Source: Acidobacteriota bacterium
GTDB lineage: Bacteria; Acidobacteriota; Terriglobia; Acidiferrales; UBA7541
Direction: 5' to 3'
Length of the DNA stretch: 64,000 bases
Assembly (NCBI GenBank): GCA_003225315.1
Contig: QHZD01000022.1
Coordinates: forward strand, 115,133 to 179,132
Part shown: positions 45,101-53,152 of the stretch, piece by piece
How the letters are laid out: each line of letters starts with the position of its first letter
Numbering within the stretch: the first letter of the stretch is position 1
Made by a program: the position numbers and the translations under genes
Notes under the pieces: model-generated
What the model was told of the DNA's origin: nothing
The model's database searches: none
What the model saw: the letters and a program-made list of their open reading frames with translations, nothing else

Positions 45101-46776
45101 ATCGCCGCGCCAGTGTTTCGCTCGAAGTTCTCCAGACAAAAAGCGAAAAACTCCGAGAGCAACTGCGCCGCGTCACTGTCGGCCTGATAGACAAGCGCGC
45201 CTGGTCGGCTCAAGCTCGGCGCACTTCTCCACGGCAGCGGCAGGCGCTAGTGGGCTGGCTGGACACCATTCGGCGCATCGGCAAAGGCCACGGAATCCGC
45301 GTTTCACTGCTACGAGCGGAGGCTGCAAGGAAGATGTCCGAGTGCCGCAGCGCTGTCCCTGTTTGGGTGATGCCGCTTTCCCGTGTGGTGGAGAATTTCG
45401 ACCCACACATAACTCGCTTTGACGTGGTCATCATCGATGAAGCCAGCCAGAGTGACGTCATGGCCCTGGTGGCTCTTTACCTCGGGAAGACTGTCCTCGT
45501 CGTCGGCGACCACGAGCAGGTGAGTCCCTCCGCTGTCGGTCAGGACCTCGGGATTATTCAAAACCTTATCTTCCAATACCTGCCTGGAATTCCGAACTCT
45601 GATCTCTACGACGGCCAAATTTCTATTTATGACCTCGCGCGACAATCCTTCGGGGGCACGACCTGCCTGGTTGAACACTTCCGCTGTGTGCCGGAGATCA
45701 TCCAATTCAGCAACATGATTTCCTACGATCACCGCATCAAGCCGTTGCGCGACGCCAGTCGTGTCCATCTCCGCCCGCACACCGTTGCGTATCGGGTGGC
45801 TGGCTCCAGCCGGGACGGCAAGATCAATCGCCAGGAAGCCTTGGGCGTCGCTTCATTGCTCACCGCCGCGATGGAGCAGCCCGAATACAAGACGAATGAC
45901 GCGGGCCAACCAACGACGTTTGGCGTGGTCTCACTTGTCGGCGACGAGCAAGCTCTTGAGATCGATAGTCTGCTCCGCAAACACATCTCGCCGGATAGTT
46001 ACGAACTCCATCGCCTTCTTTGCGGAAACGCAGCTCAATTCCAGGGTGACGAGCGCGATATTGTCTTCATCTCGCTGGTGGACACTGCGCAACGAGGTCC
46101 ACTCTCCCTTCGTGACCAGGAATTATTCAAGCAGCGTTTCAATGTTGCTGCTAGCCGGGCACGTGATCAGATGTGGGTTGTCCACTCACTCAGTCCGCAG
46201 AATGACTTAAAGCCCGACGACCTGCGCCGCCAACTCATTGAGCACGCCCAAGACCCCAGCCGGCTAATGCACGCACTGGAGGAAAAAGAAAAGCGCACGC
46301 AATCTCCTTTCGAACGGGAGGTTATGAAACGCCTCGTGGCTGCCGGATATCGAGTTGCGCCGCATTGGCGAGTTGGCGCTTTCCGAATCGACCTGGTCGT
46401 GGAGGGCAACGGCAGGCGCTTGGCGATCGAGTGCGATGGCGATCGCTACTATCTGCTTGAAAAACTCCCGCAAGATATGGACCGGCAGGCGGTCCTCGAA
46501 CGCATGGGGTGGATCTTCGCGCGCATCCGCGGGACTGAATTCTTTCGCAACCCGGAGCGGGCAATGAAACCCGTTTACGAGAAGCTCCAGCAGCTGGAAA
46601 TCTCGCCTAATGGCACAAGCCCGTCGACTGCCAAGAAATCGCAGCCGTCGGCCGATCTTATCGAGCGCGTTATCAGTCGGGCCGAAGAACTACGTCGGAC
46701 GTGGACAAATACAGAGCCAGGTTCGTCCCGGCGACAGGCGTCATCGCAGGCTGCCGGACAAGTCACTGTGTCGTGA
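42187..46776 (+). CDS. Upf1-like SF1 helicase with C-terminal PD-(D/E)XK (Vsr/MTES-like) nuclease; candidate defence protein
   Basis: A 1,529-residue single protein. The helicase core has Walker A GPPGTGKT (394-401), Walker B IIDEAS (about 1082-1087), motif III VGDHEQVSPSAVG (about 1106), EHFRCVPEIIQFSN, motif V QFQGDERDIVFISL (from 1284) and motif VI NVAASRARD (from 1319). Between motifs I and II lie about 680 residues, partly coiled-coil. Residues about 1380-1460 are a restriction-type fold: FRIDLVV (Asp1402), then LAIECDG (Glu1415, Asp1417), then RQAVLERMGWIFARIRGTEFF. Large helicase-nuclease fusions of this kind are known in phage-defence islands; defence is inference here. No partner gene is adjacent. 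Confidence 0.85.
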   Translation: MDPDKLRIARDKLTRVFRYLEALNQHRNPAKRQIREQLWSLWLRNLPDHPSIKRGAAKAGSSRAKAKENQAMADNSEGFVLKVQRPSLTRVPEPPNGLAAWLEPGWEDPSEEILVRQTQEQPDTAGNPRIVNFDDDRTRSAALQRWKLSRDEWAKNEKPARAAMKIFEALYALYGRIDREAERVELVLGDGILSWCRPEGNIYHPILLQRLQLQFNAAVPEFTLAEADYPVELYSALFQSMADVDGRAIGRCREDLEQGGFHPLLNGSTSGFLKRLVVQLSPRGELIEDEAPGEDQSDPQIGRDPILFLRARTLGFAAAIEGILSDLRVREDLPWSLLNIVGEESPVAELGEADAPGGQYHEADAEVLLSKPANPEQVRIAKQLEEYGGVLVQGPPGTGKTHTIGNLVGHLLAQGKSVLVTSHTTKALRMVRHHIVPELRPLCVSLLESDLDSRKQLESAVGSIAERLSRADAASLEMEAKKLEAERLDLLKKLEEIRNQLSDGRADEYRDIVISGKTWAPADAARKVAQEKESLGWIPGPVAAVAPVPLSPAELTDLYRTNVSLSREDESELSGHLPDLRDLPGPEDFEASLSERNRLSMEDLEFRSDLWQSGAAQGSPEELEVLSASLRQAVEPLSGKEKWKLAAVYAGKYGDAHREPWDQLVSFVRLVHREAAKSQESFVKHGPHLSNNLAYEDQERIAGEILAHLENGGKLGSVTLLTHRAWSQFIESTKVNKAHPRLAEHFQALGRRARLKNLREDLSGRWDRQMATLGTPPSSEMGEEIEKTLLQYCDSIEDCLSWHSHTWRPLQQQLEDLGFRWEKFLAEQPAIVGPDGELLRIGKAVSNSLLTILDSRFKKLRLLQLEKEIRDLKAGLKFAVRVAKSSKATAKLLAAVSDEDSGEYRDAYERLLELKSRQADLDLRRALLSKLESAAPAWASVIRNRTSVHGRGEPPRDPTGAWTWRQLNDELDRRASVSLEVLQTKSEKLREQLRRVTVGLIDKRAWSAQARRTSPRQRQALVGWLDTIRRIGKGHGIRVSLLRAEAARKMSECRSAVPVWVMPLSRVVENFDPHITRFDVVIIDEASQSDVMALVALYLGKTVLVVGDHEQVSPSAVGQDLGIIQNLIFQYLPGIPNSDLYDGQISIYDLARQSFGGTTCLVEHFRCVPEIIQFSNMISYDHRIKPLRDASRVHLRPHTVAYRVAGSSRDGKINRQEALGVASLLTAAMEQPEYKTNDAGQPTTFGVVSLVGDEQALEIDSLLRKHISPDSYELHRLLCGNAAQFQGDERDIVFISLVDTAQRGPLSLRDQELFKQRFNVAASRARDQMWVVHSLSPQNDLKPDDLRRQLIEHAQDPSRLMHALEEKEKRTQSPFEREVMKRLVAAGYRVAPHWRVGAFRIDLVVEGNGRRLAIECDGDRYYLLEKLPQDMDRQAVLERMGWIFARIRGTEFFRNPERAMKPVYEKLQQLEISPNGTSPSTAKKSQPSADLIERVISRAEELRRTWTNTEPGSSRRQASSQAAGQVTVS

Positions 46777-46885
46777 AGTGGGAGCAAGTCGACTAGCGGG
46801 AGGCTTCTGTCCAGGTAATCGAGGTAGGAGATTTGGCGGAATTTGCTTCTATAACAGGCCGCACGCATTCGCGCCGAGCCTAATT

Positions 46886-47542
46886 TCAGTTGCACGCATG
46901 GGGCGCCGCCCACTCCAAATGAAGACTTTCCTGTAAGAGTTCACGCAGGCGCCTGCGGGCCCGGTGAAGCTGGGCCTTCGAATTCCCGATGGACCAATCC
47001 ATGATTTGGGCGATCTCTTTGTGCTTGTAGCCCTGGATGTCATGGAGTTCGACGACCAATTTGTGACATGGTGTCAACTGTTTGATCGCTCTTTCCAAAT
47101 TGACTCGGTCGATCGATCCAGTCAATTGCAAGTCGGGGGCACCGAGTTCCTCGCGTCGGCCGCCGCGATTGCTCCCCGATTCATCCATATTCTCAGGTGA
47201 GGCTTCCGGCAAGGTTTTCTTGCGAAAGCGCATCAGAACTAGATTTACCGCAATCCGGTGCAGCCAGGTTGAAAAAGCCGAGTCGCCGCGGAATGTCTGG
47301 ATCTTGCGCAAAACCGTCAAGAATGCTTCCTGAGTGAGGTCCTCCGCCTCGGCTGAATTTCCCGCCATGCGCAGACACAAGGCATAGATGCGTCGGCAAT
47401 GCGCACGATAGATTCGCTCAAACGCATCGGAGTCTCCACGCTGAGCTCTTCGTATGGTTTCACTTTCCGAAAACTCGGCCCATTGTTCCGAGAGATTGGC
47501 CTGTTGCCAGAAAGCATCGGCGGTTGTGGAAGAACCAATCAT
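46886..47542 (-). CDS. ECF-type RNA polymerase sigma factor
   Basis: A 218-residue sigma-70-family protein with regions 2 and 4 only. Region 2 is AFERIYRAHCRRIYALCLRMAGNSAEAEDLTQEAFLTVLRKIQTFRGDSAFSTWLHRIAVNLVLMRFRK. Region 4 is LERAIKQLTPCHKLVVELHDIQGYKHKEIAQIMDWSIGNSKAQLHRARRRLRELLQ. A 40-residue acidic N-terminal extension precedes region 2. No anti-sigma gene follows; the next gene downstream is the convergent helicase, so its control is not visible. It may direct expression of genes elsewhere. Confidence 0.93.
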   Translation of the reverse strand: MIGSSTTADAFWQQANLSEQWAEFSESETIRRAQRGDSDAFERIYRAHCRRIYALCLRMAGNSAEAEDLTQEAFLTVLRKIQTFRGDSAFSTWLHRIAVNLVLMRFRKKTLPEASPENMDESGSNRGGRREELGAPDLQLTGSIDRVNLERAIKQLTPCHKLVVELHDIQGYKHKEIAQIMDWSIGNSKAQLHRARRRLRELLQESLHLEWAAPHACN

Positions 47543-47804
47543 CTTCAGTCTTCATTCCTCTCAAACAAAAATATGAGAGCTCAACGTGTCCGGAGGCTTT
47601 CAAGCAACTTTGCGGCCATACCCCCGTTGATTCCGGTAATAGGCTGAAATTTCAAAAGTGTAGCGCGCAGTCGTGGCGCAACTTTGAATTGTGCAGACAA
47701 CGCAAAGCGTGTAGATTTTTCCAAGCAAGCGGACTTCTTGCGTGAGCCACAATTCATGGCAATTTTTCTGCTGCCTTCCGCAGGGCACTCGCGTTGAGTC
47801 TGTG

Positions 47805-48845
47805 TCATGGCTTTATGGCGATACCTTCTGGGAGAAGCGCCACTCCCGATATCGTTGCAACAACCGTGTTGGTGGCAGTGCTAATTACAGAGATGTCGTC
47901 TGACATCCTGTTCGAGACGTAGGCGAAGGCTCCGTCTGGAGTAATGGCCACGCCTCTCGGAATACTTCCAACCGGGACCGAAGCTGTCGCTGTGTTGCTG
48001 GCAGTACTAATCACGGATACGATGTTGTCTCCGTTCGTGGCCACATATGCGGAGGCCCCGTCTGGAGTGATAGCAATGGCGATGGGATAAGTCGGCGTCG
48101 AAACCGTCCCCACAACAGTGTTGGTGGCCGTGCTAATCACCGAGAGACTGGATGACAAATAATTTGCAACGTAGGCAAACGCCCCGTTCGGCGTGATGGC
48201 CAAACCAACGGGGTTGCTTCCTACCGGAATGGTAGCGACGACGCTGTTAGATGCAGTATCGATCACCGATACGTCGTTCGTGGCCTGATTTGTAACGTAT
48301 GCGAATGCACCGTTCGGCGTGACAGCCACGCCCCAGGGGTTCGTCCCAACAGGGATCGTTGCCACTGTAGTTTGTGTCACAGTGTTAATCACGGAAACGT
48401 CGTTGGAATTCTGATTTGCGACGTAGGCAAGAGCTCCGTTTGGGGCAAAAGCAACACCGACGGGGAAGCGTCCAACGGGTATGGTGGCCACTACAGAGTT
48501 TGTGACAGTGCTGATGACAGAGACGTCGTTGTTGCCGAGGTTGCCGAGGAACCACCCGGAATTAGTTATGTAAGCGAACGCCCCGTCCGGCGATATGGCC
48601 GCCTGGAGTGGCTGAACCCCAACGGGGACGACGGCGACAACGGAGCTGCTTGCGGTGTTGATCACCGAGACGGAATTCGACTTGTGAGTTGGCACGTAAG
48701 CGTACGACTGGGCGGCAGCCGGAACAACCGAAAAACCGACGAATATCGCCAAGGCCAGCCATGAGAACGGCCGCAACCATCTCAACGCATGGCATTTTTG
48801 CAAATTCCCCGACCTTAACGCAGATACCTGATTAGCAATCCTCAT
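47805..48845 (-). CDS. YVTN-family beta-propeller repeat protein, exported
   Basis: A 346-residue secreted propeller. After a signal peptide (FSWLALAIFVGFSVVPAAAQ), seven repeats of about 42 residues follow the pattern (A/V)YV(T/A)N...NDVSVI(D/N/S)T.(T/S)N(T/S)VVATIPVG..P.G(V/L)A(I/V)(T/S)P(D/N)GA. Seven blades would close a complete propeller. Such proteins bind surfaces, polymers or metals; the ligand is unknown. ATG 48845 has GGGGGGAG upstream. It is divergent from the stressosome operon, sharing a 416-base regulatory region. Confidence 0.88.
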   Translation of the reverse strand: MRIANQVSALRSGNLQKCHALRWLRPFSWLALAIFVGFSVVPAAAQSYAYVPTHKSNSVSVINTASSSVVAVVPVGVQPLQAAISPDGAFAYITNSGWFLGNLGNNDVSVISTVTNSVVATIPVGRFPVGVAFAPNGALAYVANQNSNDVSVINTVTQTTVATIPVGTNPWGVAVTPNGAFAYVTNQATNDVSVIDTASNSVVATIPVGSNPVGLAITPNGAFAYVANYLSSSLSVISTATNTVVGTVSTPTYPIAIAITPDGASAYVATNGDNIVSVISTASNTATASVPVGSIPRGVAITPDGAFAYVSNRMSDDISVISTATNTVVATISGVALLPEGIAIKP

Positions 48846-49001
48846 CCACTCCCCCCATTAGGCTTAAGTCGAAGCGGCCGGTGGTTCGAAGTCTCAAGGG
48901 AATTATTCTCCCACATAGGGAAATACAGTACGGAGGGCCGCTCAACAATCCGGTGAGTACCCTCATCTGAGCGACAAACACTGTCCAAAGCCGCATAGGG
49001 G

Positions 49002-49040
49002 AATCCCCTTATAGCTTTGAGGGACGAAAATCCCCTTATA
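49002..49040. repeat. Pair of 12-bp direct repeats
   Basis: AATCCCCTTATA occurs at 49002-49013 and again at 49029-49040, start points 27 bases apart. The first copy is also part of the near-palindrome GGGGAATCCCC. The spacing could place two protein-binding sites near the same DNA face. Confidence 0.6.
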
Positions 49041-49124
49041 CTGTTGAGGAACAACGTCCATAGAGAAAACGGGGCAATCAGCTGCTTCTCGCAGGAATGG
49101 TTCGGGAGCGGGCACCTACAATTA

Positions 49125-49136
49125 AGGTCTTTACCT
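49125..49136. promoter_or_regulatory. Operator-like palindrome AGGTCTTTACCT upstream of rsbR
   Basis: Inverted AGGT/ACCT arms around a CTTT centre, 126 bases before the rsbR start. An almost identical copy, AGGTGTTTACCT, occurs at 54644-54655 before the second NarL-type regulator, suggesting a common regulator. Confidence 0.45.
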
Positions 49137-49151
49137 GAGGGCCTATGCGGG

Positions 49152-49178
49152 GTTTAACTTGATTGAGAAGGCGGGTAT
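49152..49178 (+). promoter_or_regulatory. Sigma-B-like promoter upstream of the stressosome operon
   Basis: GTTTAA (49152-49157), a 15-base spacer and GGGTAT (49173-49178) match the Bacillus sigma-B/actinobacterial sigma-B/F consensus in both boxes. It lies 84 bases before the rsbR start. Acidobacteria are not known to me to have sigma-B itself, so the reading sigma factor is unknown and coincidence is possible. Confidence 0.45.
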
Positions 49179-49261
49179 CCGATGGTATTGACTATTAAGG
49201 TTTCTGTGCTTTCAACCGAATCGACCCGAAATAGAACTTGCTCGAGCGGAGGAGAAAAACC

Positions 49262-50155
49262 TTGATTTCGAAACGTGATGTTGCGTCCGTACCCCCCGAA
49301 TCGAAGCGGAACGAAGAACCATCTGAACTTCTAAGGGAACTAGTGGCTCACCTCCGGCAAAATCGAACCCAATTGCGCGAAGAATGGGTGGTGCGCATCT
49401 CGGAGACGCGCCTGCTGACCGCGATGACCAAAGAAGAGATCTTCGCGGAAGCGACCTCGGTGTACGACAGTTACGTGGAAGCTCTCGAAACCGAGGCCTT
49501 CGAAGCATTGCAGGCATATGCGAGAAATCTCTCCGAACGCATCATTCCCCGAGGCGTTGAAACGCACGAAGTCGTGGGGATCGTCCTGTTGTTGCGCGAC
49601 GTCCTTGCGCGGTCCCTCTTCGCGAAATACCAAAATGATTTCAAGAAACTGAACCGCATTCTGGACGCCTATGAGCCGGCGGCCAACCGCATCGCAAACA
49701 CGGTGGCGGTCGGCTTCGTGCAAGAGCGCGAGCGCGTCATTCGCCAGCAACAGGAAGCGATCCGCGAACTCTCCACTCCCGTGCTGCAAGTTCGTGAGCG
49801 ACTCTTGATTCTTCCTATCATCGGCGTTATCGACCCTCAGCGTGCCCGCCAATTGACGGAACAGCTCCTTCGCGGAATTCGCACGAACCGCGCCAAAGTC
49901 GTGGTGATTGATATCACCGGCGTGGCGGCCATGGACGTCACCGTGGCGAACCACCTGGTGCAAACGGTTGAGGCGTCGCGGCTCCTCGGCGCGACGGTCA
50001 TCGTCACAGGGCTTTCGCCAGAGATTGCGCAAACTCTGGTGACGATCGGTGTGGACCTCGGCAAGATGAATACTGTCGGCGACCTGCAGGGTGGCATCGA
50101 GCAGGCGGAAAGACTCTTGGGATACAAAGTTGCGACTCTGGCGGAACAAAGCTAG
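49262..50155 (+). CDS. rsbR: Stressosome sensor/co-antagonist RsbR
   Basis: Scaffold protein of the stressosome, 297 residues. The N-terminal half is a helical RsbR_N-like sensor (LLRELVAHLRQNRTQLREEWVVRISET, then an all-helix region to about 160). A linker ending in REL leads to the STAS domain. The two phosphorylated threonines of B. subtilis RsbR have counterparts in ELSTPVLQV (Thr172) and DITGVAAMDVTVANHL (Thr227). The start is TTG 49262, eight bases after a perfect GGAGGAG; the frame is also open upstream. It begins the six-gene unit rsbR-S-T-X-HK-RR. Confidence 0.93.
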   Translation: MISKRDVASVPPESKRNEEPSELLRELVAHLRQNRTQLREEWVVRISETRLLTAMTKEEIFAEATSVYDSYVEALETEAFEALQAYARNLSERIIPRGVETHEVVGIVLLLRDVLARSLFAKYQNDFKKLNRILDAYEPAANRIANTVAVGFVQERERVIRQQQEAIRELSTPVLQVRERLLILPIIGVIDPQRARQLTEQLLRGIRTNRAKVVVIDITGVAAMDVTVANHLVQTVEASRLLGATVIVTGLSPEIAQTLVTIGVDLGKMNTVGDLQGGIEQAERLLGYKVATLAEQS

Positions 50156-50176
50156 ACAAAGCAGAGGAAGGGCCAA

Positions 50177-50539
50177 GTGGAAGTTCCGATTCTCAAGCAG
50201 GGCGCGTTCCTCATCGCAACATTTCAGGCCGCTCTATCCGACGCGGACCTCAACCAACTGCGCATGGGCTTAGTGCAGCAGGTTGTTAAGTTTCGTTCGC
50301 GTGCGGTTATCGTCGATGTCACCGCGATGGACGTGATGGACTCGTTTGCATCGCGGACGTTGCGCGAGATCGCTCACATGATCCGGCTGCGCGGTGCGGA
50401 GACGGTTATCGTTGGAATCCAGCCCGAAGTAGCTTTTGCGATGGTGCAGCTTGGCTTAACGCTGGAAGGCGTTGCGACTGCGCTGGACTTGGAAGAGGGT
50501 TTGGCGTACTTGAACGAGAAGTTCAAGGTCACAAACTGA
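50177..50539 (+). CDS. rsbS: Stressosome scaffold protein RsbS
   Basis: A stand-alone STAS-domain protein, 120 residues, that builds the stressosome core with RsbR and holds RsbT in unstressed cells. The phosphorylation loop VMDSFASRTLREI contains Ser59, at the same number as the RsbT target of B. subtilis RsbS. ILKQGAFLIATFQAALSD at the N-terminus is typical. The start is GTG 50177 with AGGAAGGG upstream; the gap to rsbR is 21 bases. Confidence 0.95.
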   Translation: MEVPILKQGAFLIATFQAALSDADLNQLRMGLVQQVVKFRSRAVIVDVTAMDVMDSFASRTLREIAHMIRLRGAETVIVGIQPEVAFAMVQLGLTLEGVATALDLEEGLAYLNEKFKVTN

Positions 50540-50541
50540 AA

Positions 50542-50955
50542 GTGAGCGATAGTGTGGTTGGGGAAATCCGGGTGGCAATCAACTCCGACCAGGATATCGT
50601 CTCAGCCCGCCAGAAGGGGCGGGTGGTGGCGAATGAACTCGGGTTTTCTTCAGGTGACGCCACGCTGATTGCCACGGCCATCTCAGAACTCGCCCGAAAC
50701 ATCGTGTCTTACGCGCGCAAAGGACTAATCACCATCAAGAAGGTGAACGGTCATAATCGTGAAGGCATCGCAGTCATAGCCGCCGACGAAGGTCCCGGGA
50801 TCCCCGATATTCGCCAAGCACTGCGCGATGGTTTTTCAACCTCTGGAAGCCTTGGACTTGGATTACCGGGGGTGCGTCGATTGATGGACGAATTCGAAAT
50901 CACTTCCCAACTCGGCAAGGGAACAACTGTGGCGGTGAAGAAGTGGAGACAATAA
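50542..50955 (+). CDS. rsbT: Stressosome switch kinase RsbT
   Basis: Serine/threonine kinase of the GHKL fold, 137 residues. It phosphorylates RsbS and RsbR, leaves the complex, and activates a target through an RsbU-type domain. Motifs are TAISELARNIVSYA (N box), AADEGPGIPDI (G1) and GSLGLGLPGVRRLMDEFEI (G2 lid), with KGTTV near the end. The start is GTG 50542, two bases after the rsbS stop. The likely target, an RsbU_N domain, is present in the histidine kinase three genes on. Confidence 0.95.
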   Translation: MSDSVVGEIRVAINSDQDIVSARQKGRVVANELGFSSGDATLIATAISELARNIVSYARKGLITIKKVNGHNREGIAVIAADEGPGIPDIRQALRDGFSTSGSLGLGLPGVRRLMDEFEITSQLGKGTTVAVKKWRQ

Positions 50956-51560
50956 GAGAGCCGATGGTCGAATACGGCGTCGCCAAATACGTCCTTCCGG
51001 GCCAGGGAGAATCTGGCGATCACCATCTGGTGTGCTGCAACCGCAACGGAATTCTGATCGCGGCGATTGACGGGATAGGACACGGTGAAGAAGCCGCCAG
51101 CGTCTCCAAGGCTGCGGCCGCGCTTATCCGAAGCGCTGCCGACGAACCAATTATCTCGCTCGTACAACGATGCCATGAGAAACTCCGGTCAACTCGCGGC
51201 GTTGTTCTGAGCCTTGCTTTTGTCAACCCCGAACACGGGATGATGACCTGGCTCGGTGTCGGCAATGTGCATGGAGTGCTGATGCGCTCGGATGCGAAAA
51301 ATGGGAATTCGCAGGAGTCCCTTCTTCTGCGAGCTGGCGTTGTCGGTTCCCAGTTACCGGCCCTTCAAGCCACGGTGATTCCCGTTGCGAAGGGAGACAC
51401 ACTCTTTTTTGCGACAGATGGAATCCGGAGCGATTTCCCGGCATCACTTTCCGCCCGGGAGAATCCGCAAAGAGCCGCGGATAGAATCCTCGAGCAGTAT
51501 CGGAGCGGCAATGACGATGCGCTTGTTCTAGTTACGCGAATAACGGGTATTAATCCATGA
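50943..51560 (+). CDS. rsbX: Stressosome feedback phosphatase RsbX (PP2C/SpoIIE type)
   Basis: PP2C-family phosphatase, 205 residues, that resets the system by dephosphorylating RsbS and RsbR. Metal-site motifs are LIAAIDGIGHGEEAA (first Asp-Gly) and LFFATDGIRSDF, plus the C-terminal GNDDALVLVTRI. MMTWLGVGNVHGVLM is the central strand pair. I list GTG 50943, overlapping rsbT; ATG 50964 with AGAGAG upstream is equally plausible. The stop overlaps the next ATG (ATGA). Confidence 0.92.
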   Translation: METIREPMVEYGVAKYVLPGQGESGDHHLVCCNRNGILIAAIDGIGHGEEAASVSKAAAALIRSAADEPIISLVQRCHEKLRSTRGVVLSLAFVNPEHGMMTWLGVGNVHGVLMRSDAKNGNSQESLLLRAGVVGSQLPALQATVIPVAKGDTLFFATDGIRSDFPASLSARENPQRAADRILEQYRSGNDDALVLVTRITGINP

Positions 51561-52537
51561 AGACCGCAGTTCGAGGCAAGACCAGCCCGCAAACGAATTT
51601 TGAAGACGAATACCGCTCTTCCTTGCGTGAATATGCGGCAGGGGGAGGCGAGCTCGCGCTGGGCCGGGCGTACGAGCTCGGCCGTCGAGCGCTTAACGAG
51701 CAAAAGAGTCTCATCGAGATGGCTTCCCTGCATCATCAAGCTGTACTTGCACTAATTCGCGATGCCGAGAGTGACAAACAGCGGGAAGAATCCATCCGAG
51801 CAGGCTCCGAGTTTCTCGCCGAGTGCTTGTCTCCCTATGAGATGGCGCACCGCGGATTTCAGGATGCCGTGAAGGCCTTACGCCAATTGAACGAAACGCT
51901 TGAGGAGGAGATCAAGCGGATCGCATACGCTGTGCATGATGAGGCCGGACAGCTACTCGTTGCTGTTCACCTCGCGCTGGCGGAAATGGCCTTGGAACTG
52001 CCCGAGGCCCAGCAAGGACAAGTTACGCGGATTAGGGAATTATTGAATGAAGTTGAGAAGCACTTGCGACGGTATTCCCACGAACTTCGGCCAACGATTC
52101 TAGATGATCTTGGCTGGGTCCCGGCGATCCAGTTTCTGGCGGACGGAGTTTCGAAGCGGGCTAACATCCCAATTCGAATAGACGCGATCTTTTCCGGGCG
52201 CCTGGCAGGACCGATCGAGACGGCGCTCTATCGCATCGTTCAAGAAGCGCTGAACAATGCCGTCAAGCACGCAGCGGCAAAGAATATCTGGGTCCGTGCA
52301 CGAAAAGAACATCACGGGCTTTGTTGTTCGATCCGAGATGATGGAGTGGGATTTGATCCCCATCAGGTTCAGACCGCGTCGCACCGAAATGGACTAGGCC
52401 TAGTTGCCATGCAAGAGCGTGTTAGCGCGATTGGCGGAACACTGCAAATCGAATCCCGCCCGGGCCACGGAACCGAGCTTTCCATTCGACTTCCATTGGA
52501 GGATAGCCATGCCAATTCGAATCGTACTCGCAGATGA
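51557..52537 (+). CDS. Histidine kinase with N-terminal RsbU_N domain (stressosome output kinase)
   Basis: A soluble 326-residue kinase without membrane helices. Residues about 15-92 look like the RsbT-binding N-terminal domain of RsbU (EYRSSLREYAAGGGELALGRAYELGRRALNEQKSLIEMASLHHQAV). A coiled linker leads to HisKA_3 with RIAYAVHDEAGQLL (phospho-acceptor His127). The HATPase domain has IVQEALNNAVKHAAA, CSIRDDGVGFDP and NGLGLVAMQERVSAIGG. In Bacillus the RsbU_N domain is joined to a PP2C phosphatase; here it is joined to a NarL-type kinase. The regulator gene starts inside its 3' end. Confidence 0.88.
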   Translation: MKTAVRGKTSPQTNFEDEYRSSLREYAAGGGELALGRAYELGRRALNEQKSLIEMASLHHQAVLALIRDAESDKQREESIRAGSEFLAECLSPYEMAHRGFQDAVKALRQLNETLEEEIKRIAYAVHDEAGQLLVAVHLALAEMALELPEAQQGQVTRIRELLNEVEKHLRRYSHELRPTILDDLGWVPAIQFLADGVSKRANIPIRIDAIFSGRLAGPIETALYRIVQEALNNAVKHAAAKNIWVRARKEHHGLCCSIRDDGVGFDPHQVQTASHRNGLGLVAMQERVSAIGGTLQIESRPGHGTELSIRLPLEDSHANSNRTRR

Positions 52538-53141
52538 CCACGTGCTGGTGCGCCAAGGTCTAAGATCATTGCTGGAACGTGAGAAATTTCAAGTCGTGGC
52601 GGAAGCGTCCGATGGACAAGATGCAGTCCGTTTATCGGAAACGCACCACCCGGATATAGCAGTCCTGGATATCAGCATGCCTACGCTCAACGGCATAGTT
52701 GCGGCTCGCGAACTGAGCCGGTGCTGTGCAAAAACGAAAGCCATCCTTCTGACGCAGCATGAAGAGGATCAGTACATCTATGAAGCGCTGGAAGCCGGCG
52801 TGAAGGGATACGTGCTGAAAAATCAAGTCGCGAGCGATCTGATTCACGCAATTCAGCAGGTTTCCAGAGGAGAGTTCTATCTAAGCCCGGGGATTTCACG
52901 CGCAGTGGTCGAAGCCTATCGGTCCAAATCGGATAGGCCTGTCGATCCTTTGACAGTGCGCGAGCGGCAGATGTTACAGCTGATTGCGGAAGGAAAATCC
53001 ACAAAAGATGCTGCTTCACTCCTGGGTATCAGCGTAAAAACGGCCGAATCACACCGCATGAGACTTATGCAAAAACTGGATATCCACGAAACCGCGAGTC
53101 TTGTGCGCTACGCAGTCCGCCGGAGATTAGTGGAGCCTTAA
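52509..53141 (+). CDS. NarL/FixJ-type response regulator, cognate to the stressosome kinase
   Basis: A 210-residue transcription factor. The receiver domain has DD at 9-10, the phospho-acceptor Asp54 in VLDISMP, and the Lys in GYVLKNQ. The LuxR-type HTH is LTVRERQMLQLIAEGKSTKDAASLLGISVKTAESHRMRLMQKLDIHETASLVRYAV. ATG 52509 has GGAGG upstream and overlaps the kinase gene by 29 bases, so this is a matched two-component pair. Its target genes are not visible; the near-identical HTH of the regulator at 54.7 kb suggests shared sites. Confidence 0.93.
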   Translation: MPIRIVLADDHVLVRQGLRSLLEREKFQVVAEASDGQDAVRLSETHHPDIAVLDISMPTLNGIVAARELSRCCAKTKAILLTQHEEDQYIYEALEAGVKGYVLKNQVASDLIHAIQQVSRGEFYLSPGISRAVVEAYRSKSDRPVDPLTVRERQMLQLIAEGKSTKDAASLLGISVKTAESHRMRLMQKLDIHETASLVRYAVRRRLVEP

Positions 53142-53152
53142 AGTTAAAGGCT

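Larger units (their letters stand above)
48846..49261. other. Divergent regulatory region between the YVTN gene and rsbR
   Basis: No gene seen. It contains two 12-bp direct repeats (49002-49013 and 49029-49040), the palindrome AGGTCTTTACCT (49125-49136) and a sigma-B-like promoter (49152-49178), all described separately. Confidence 0.6.
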
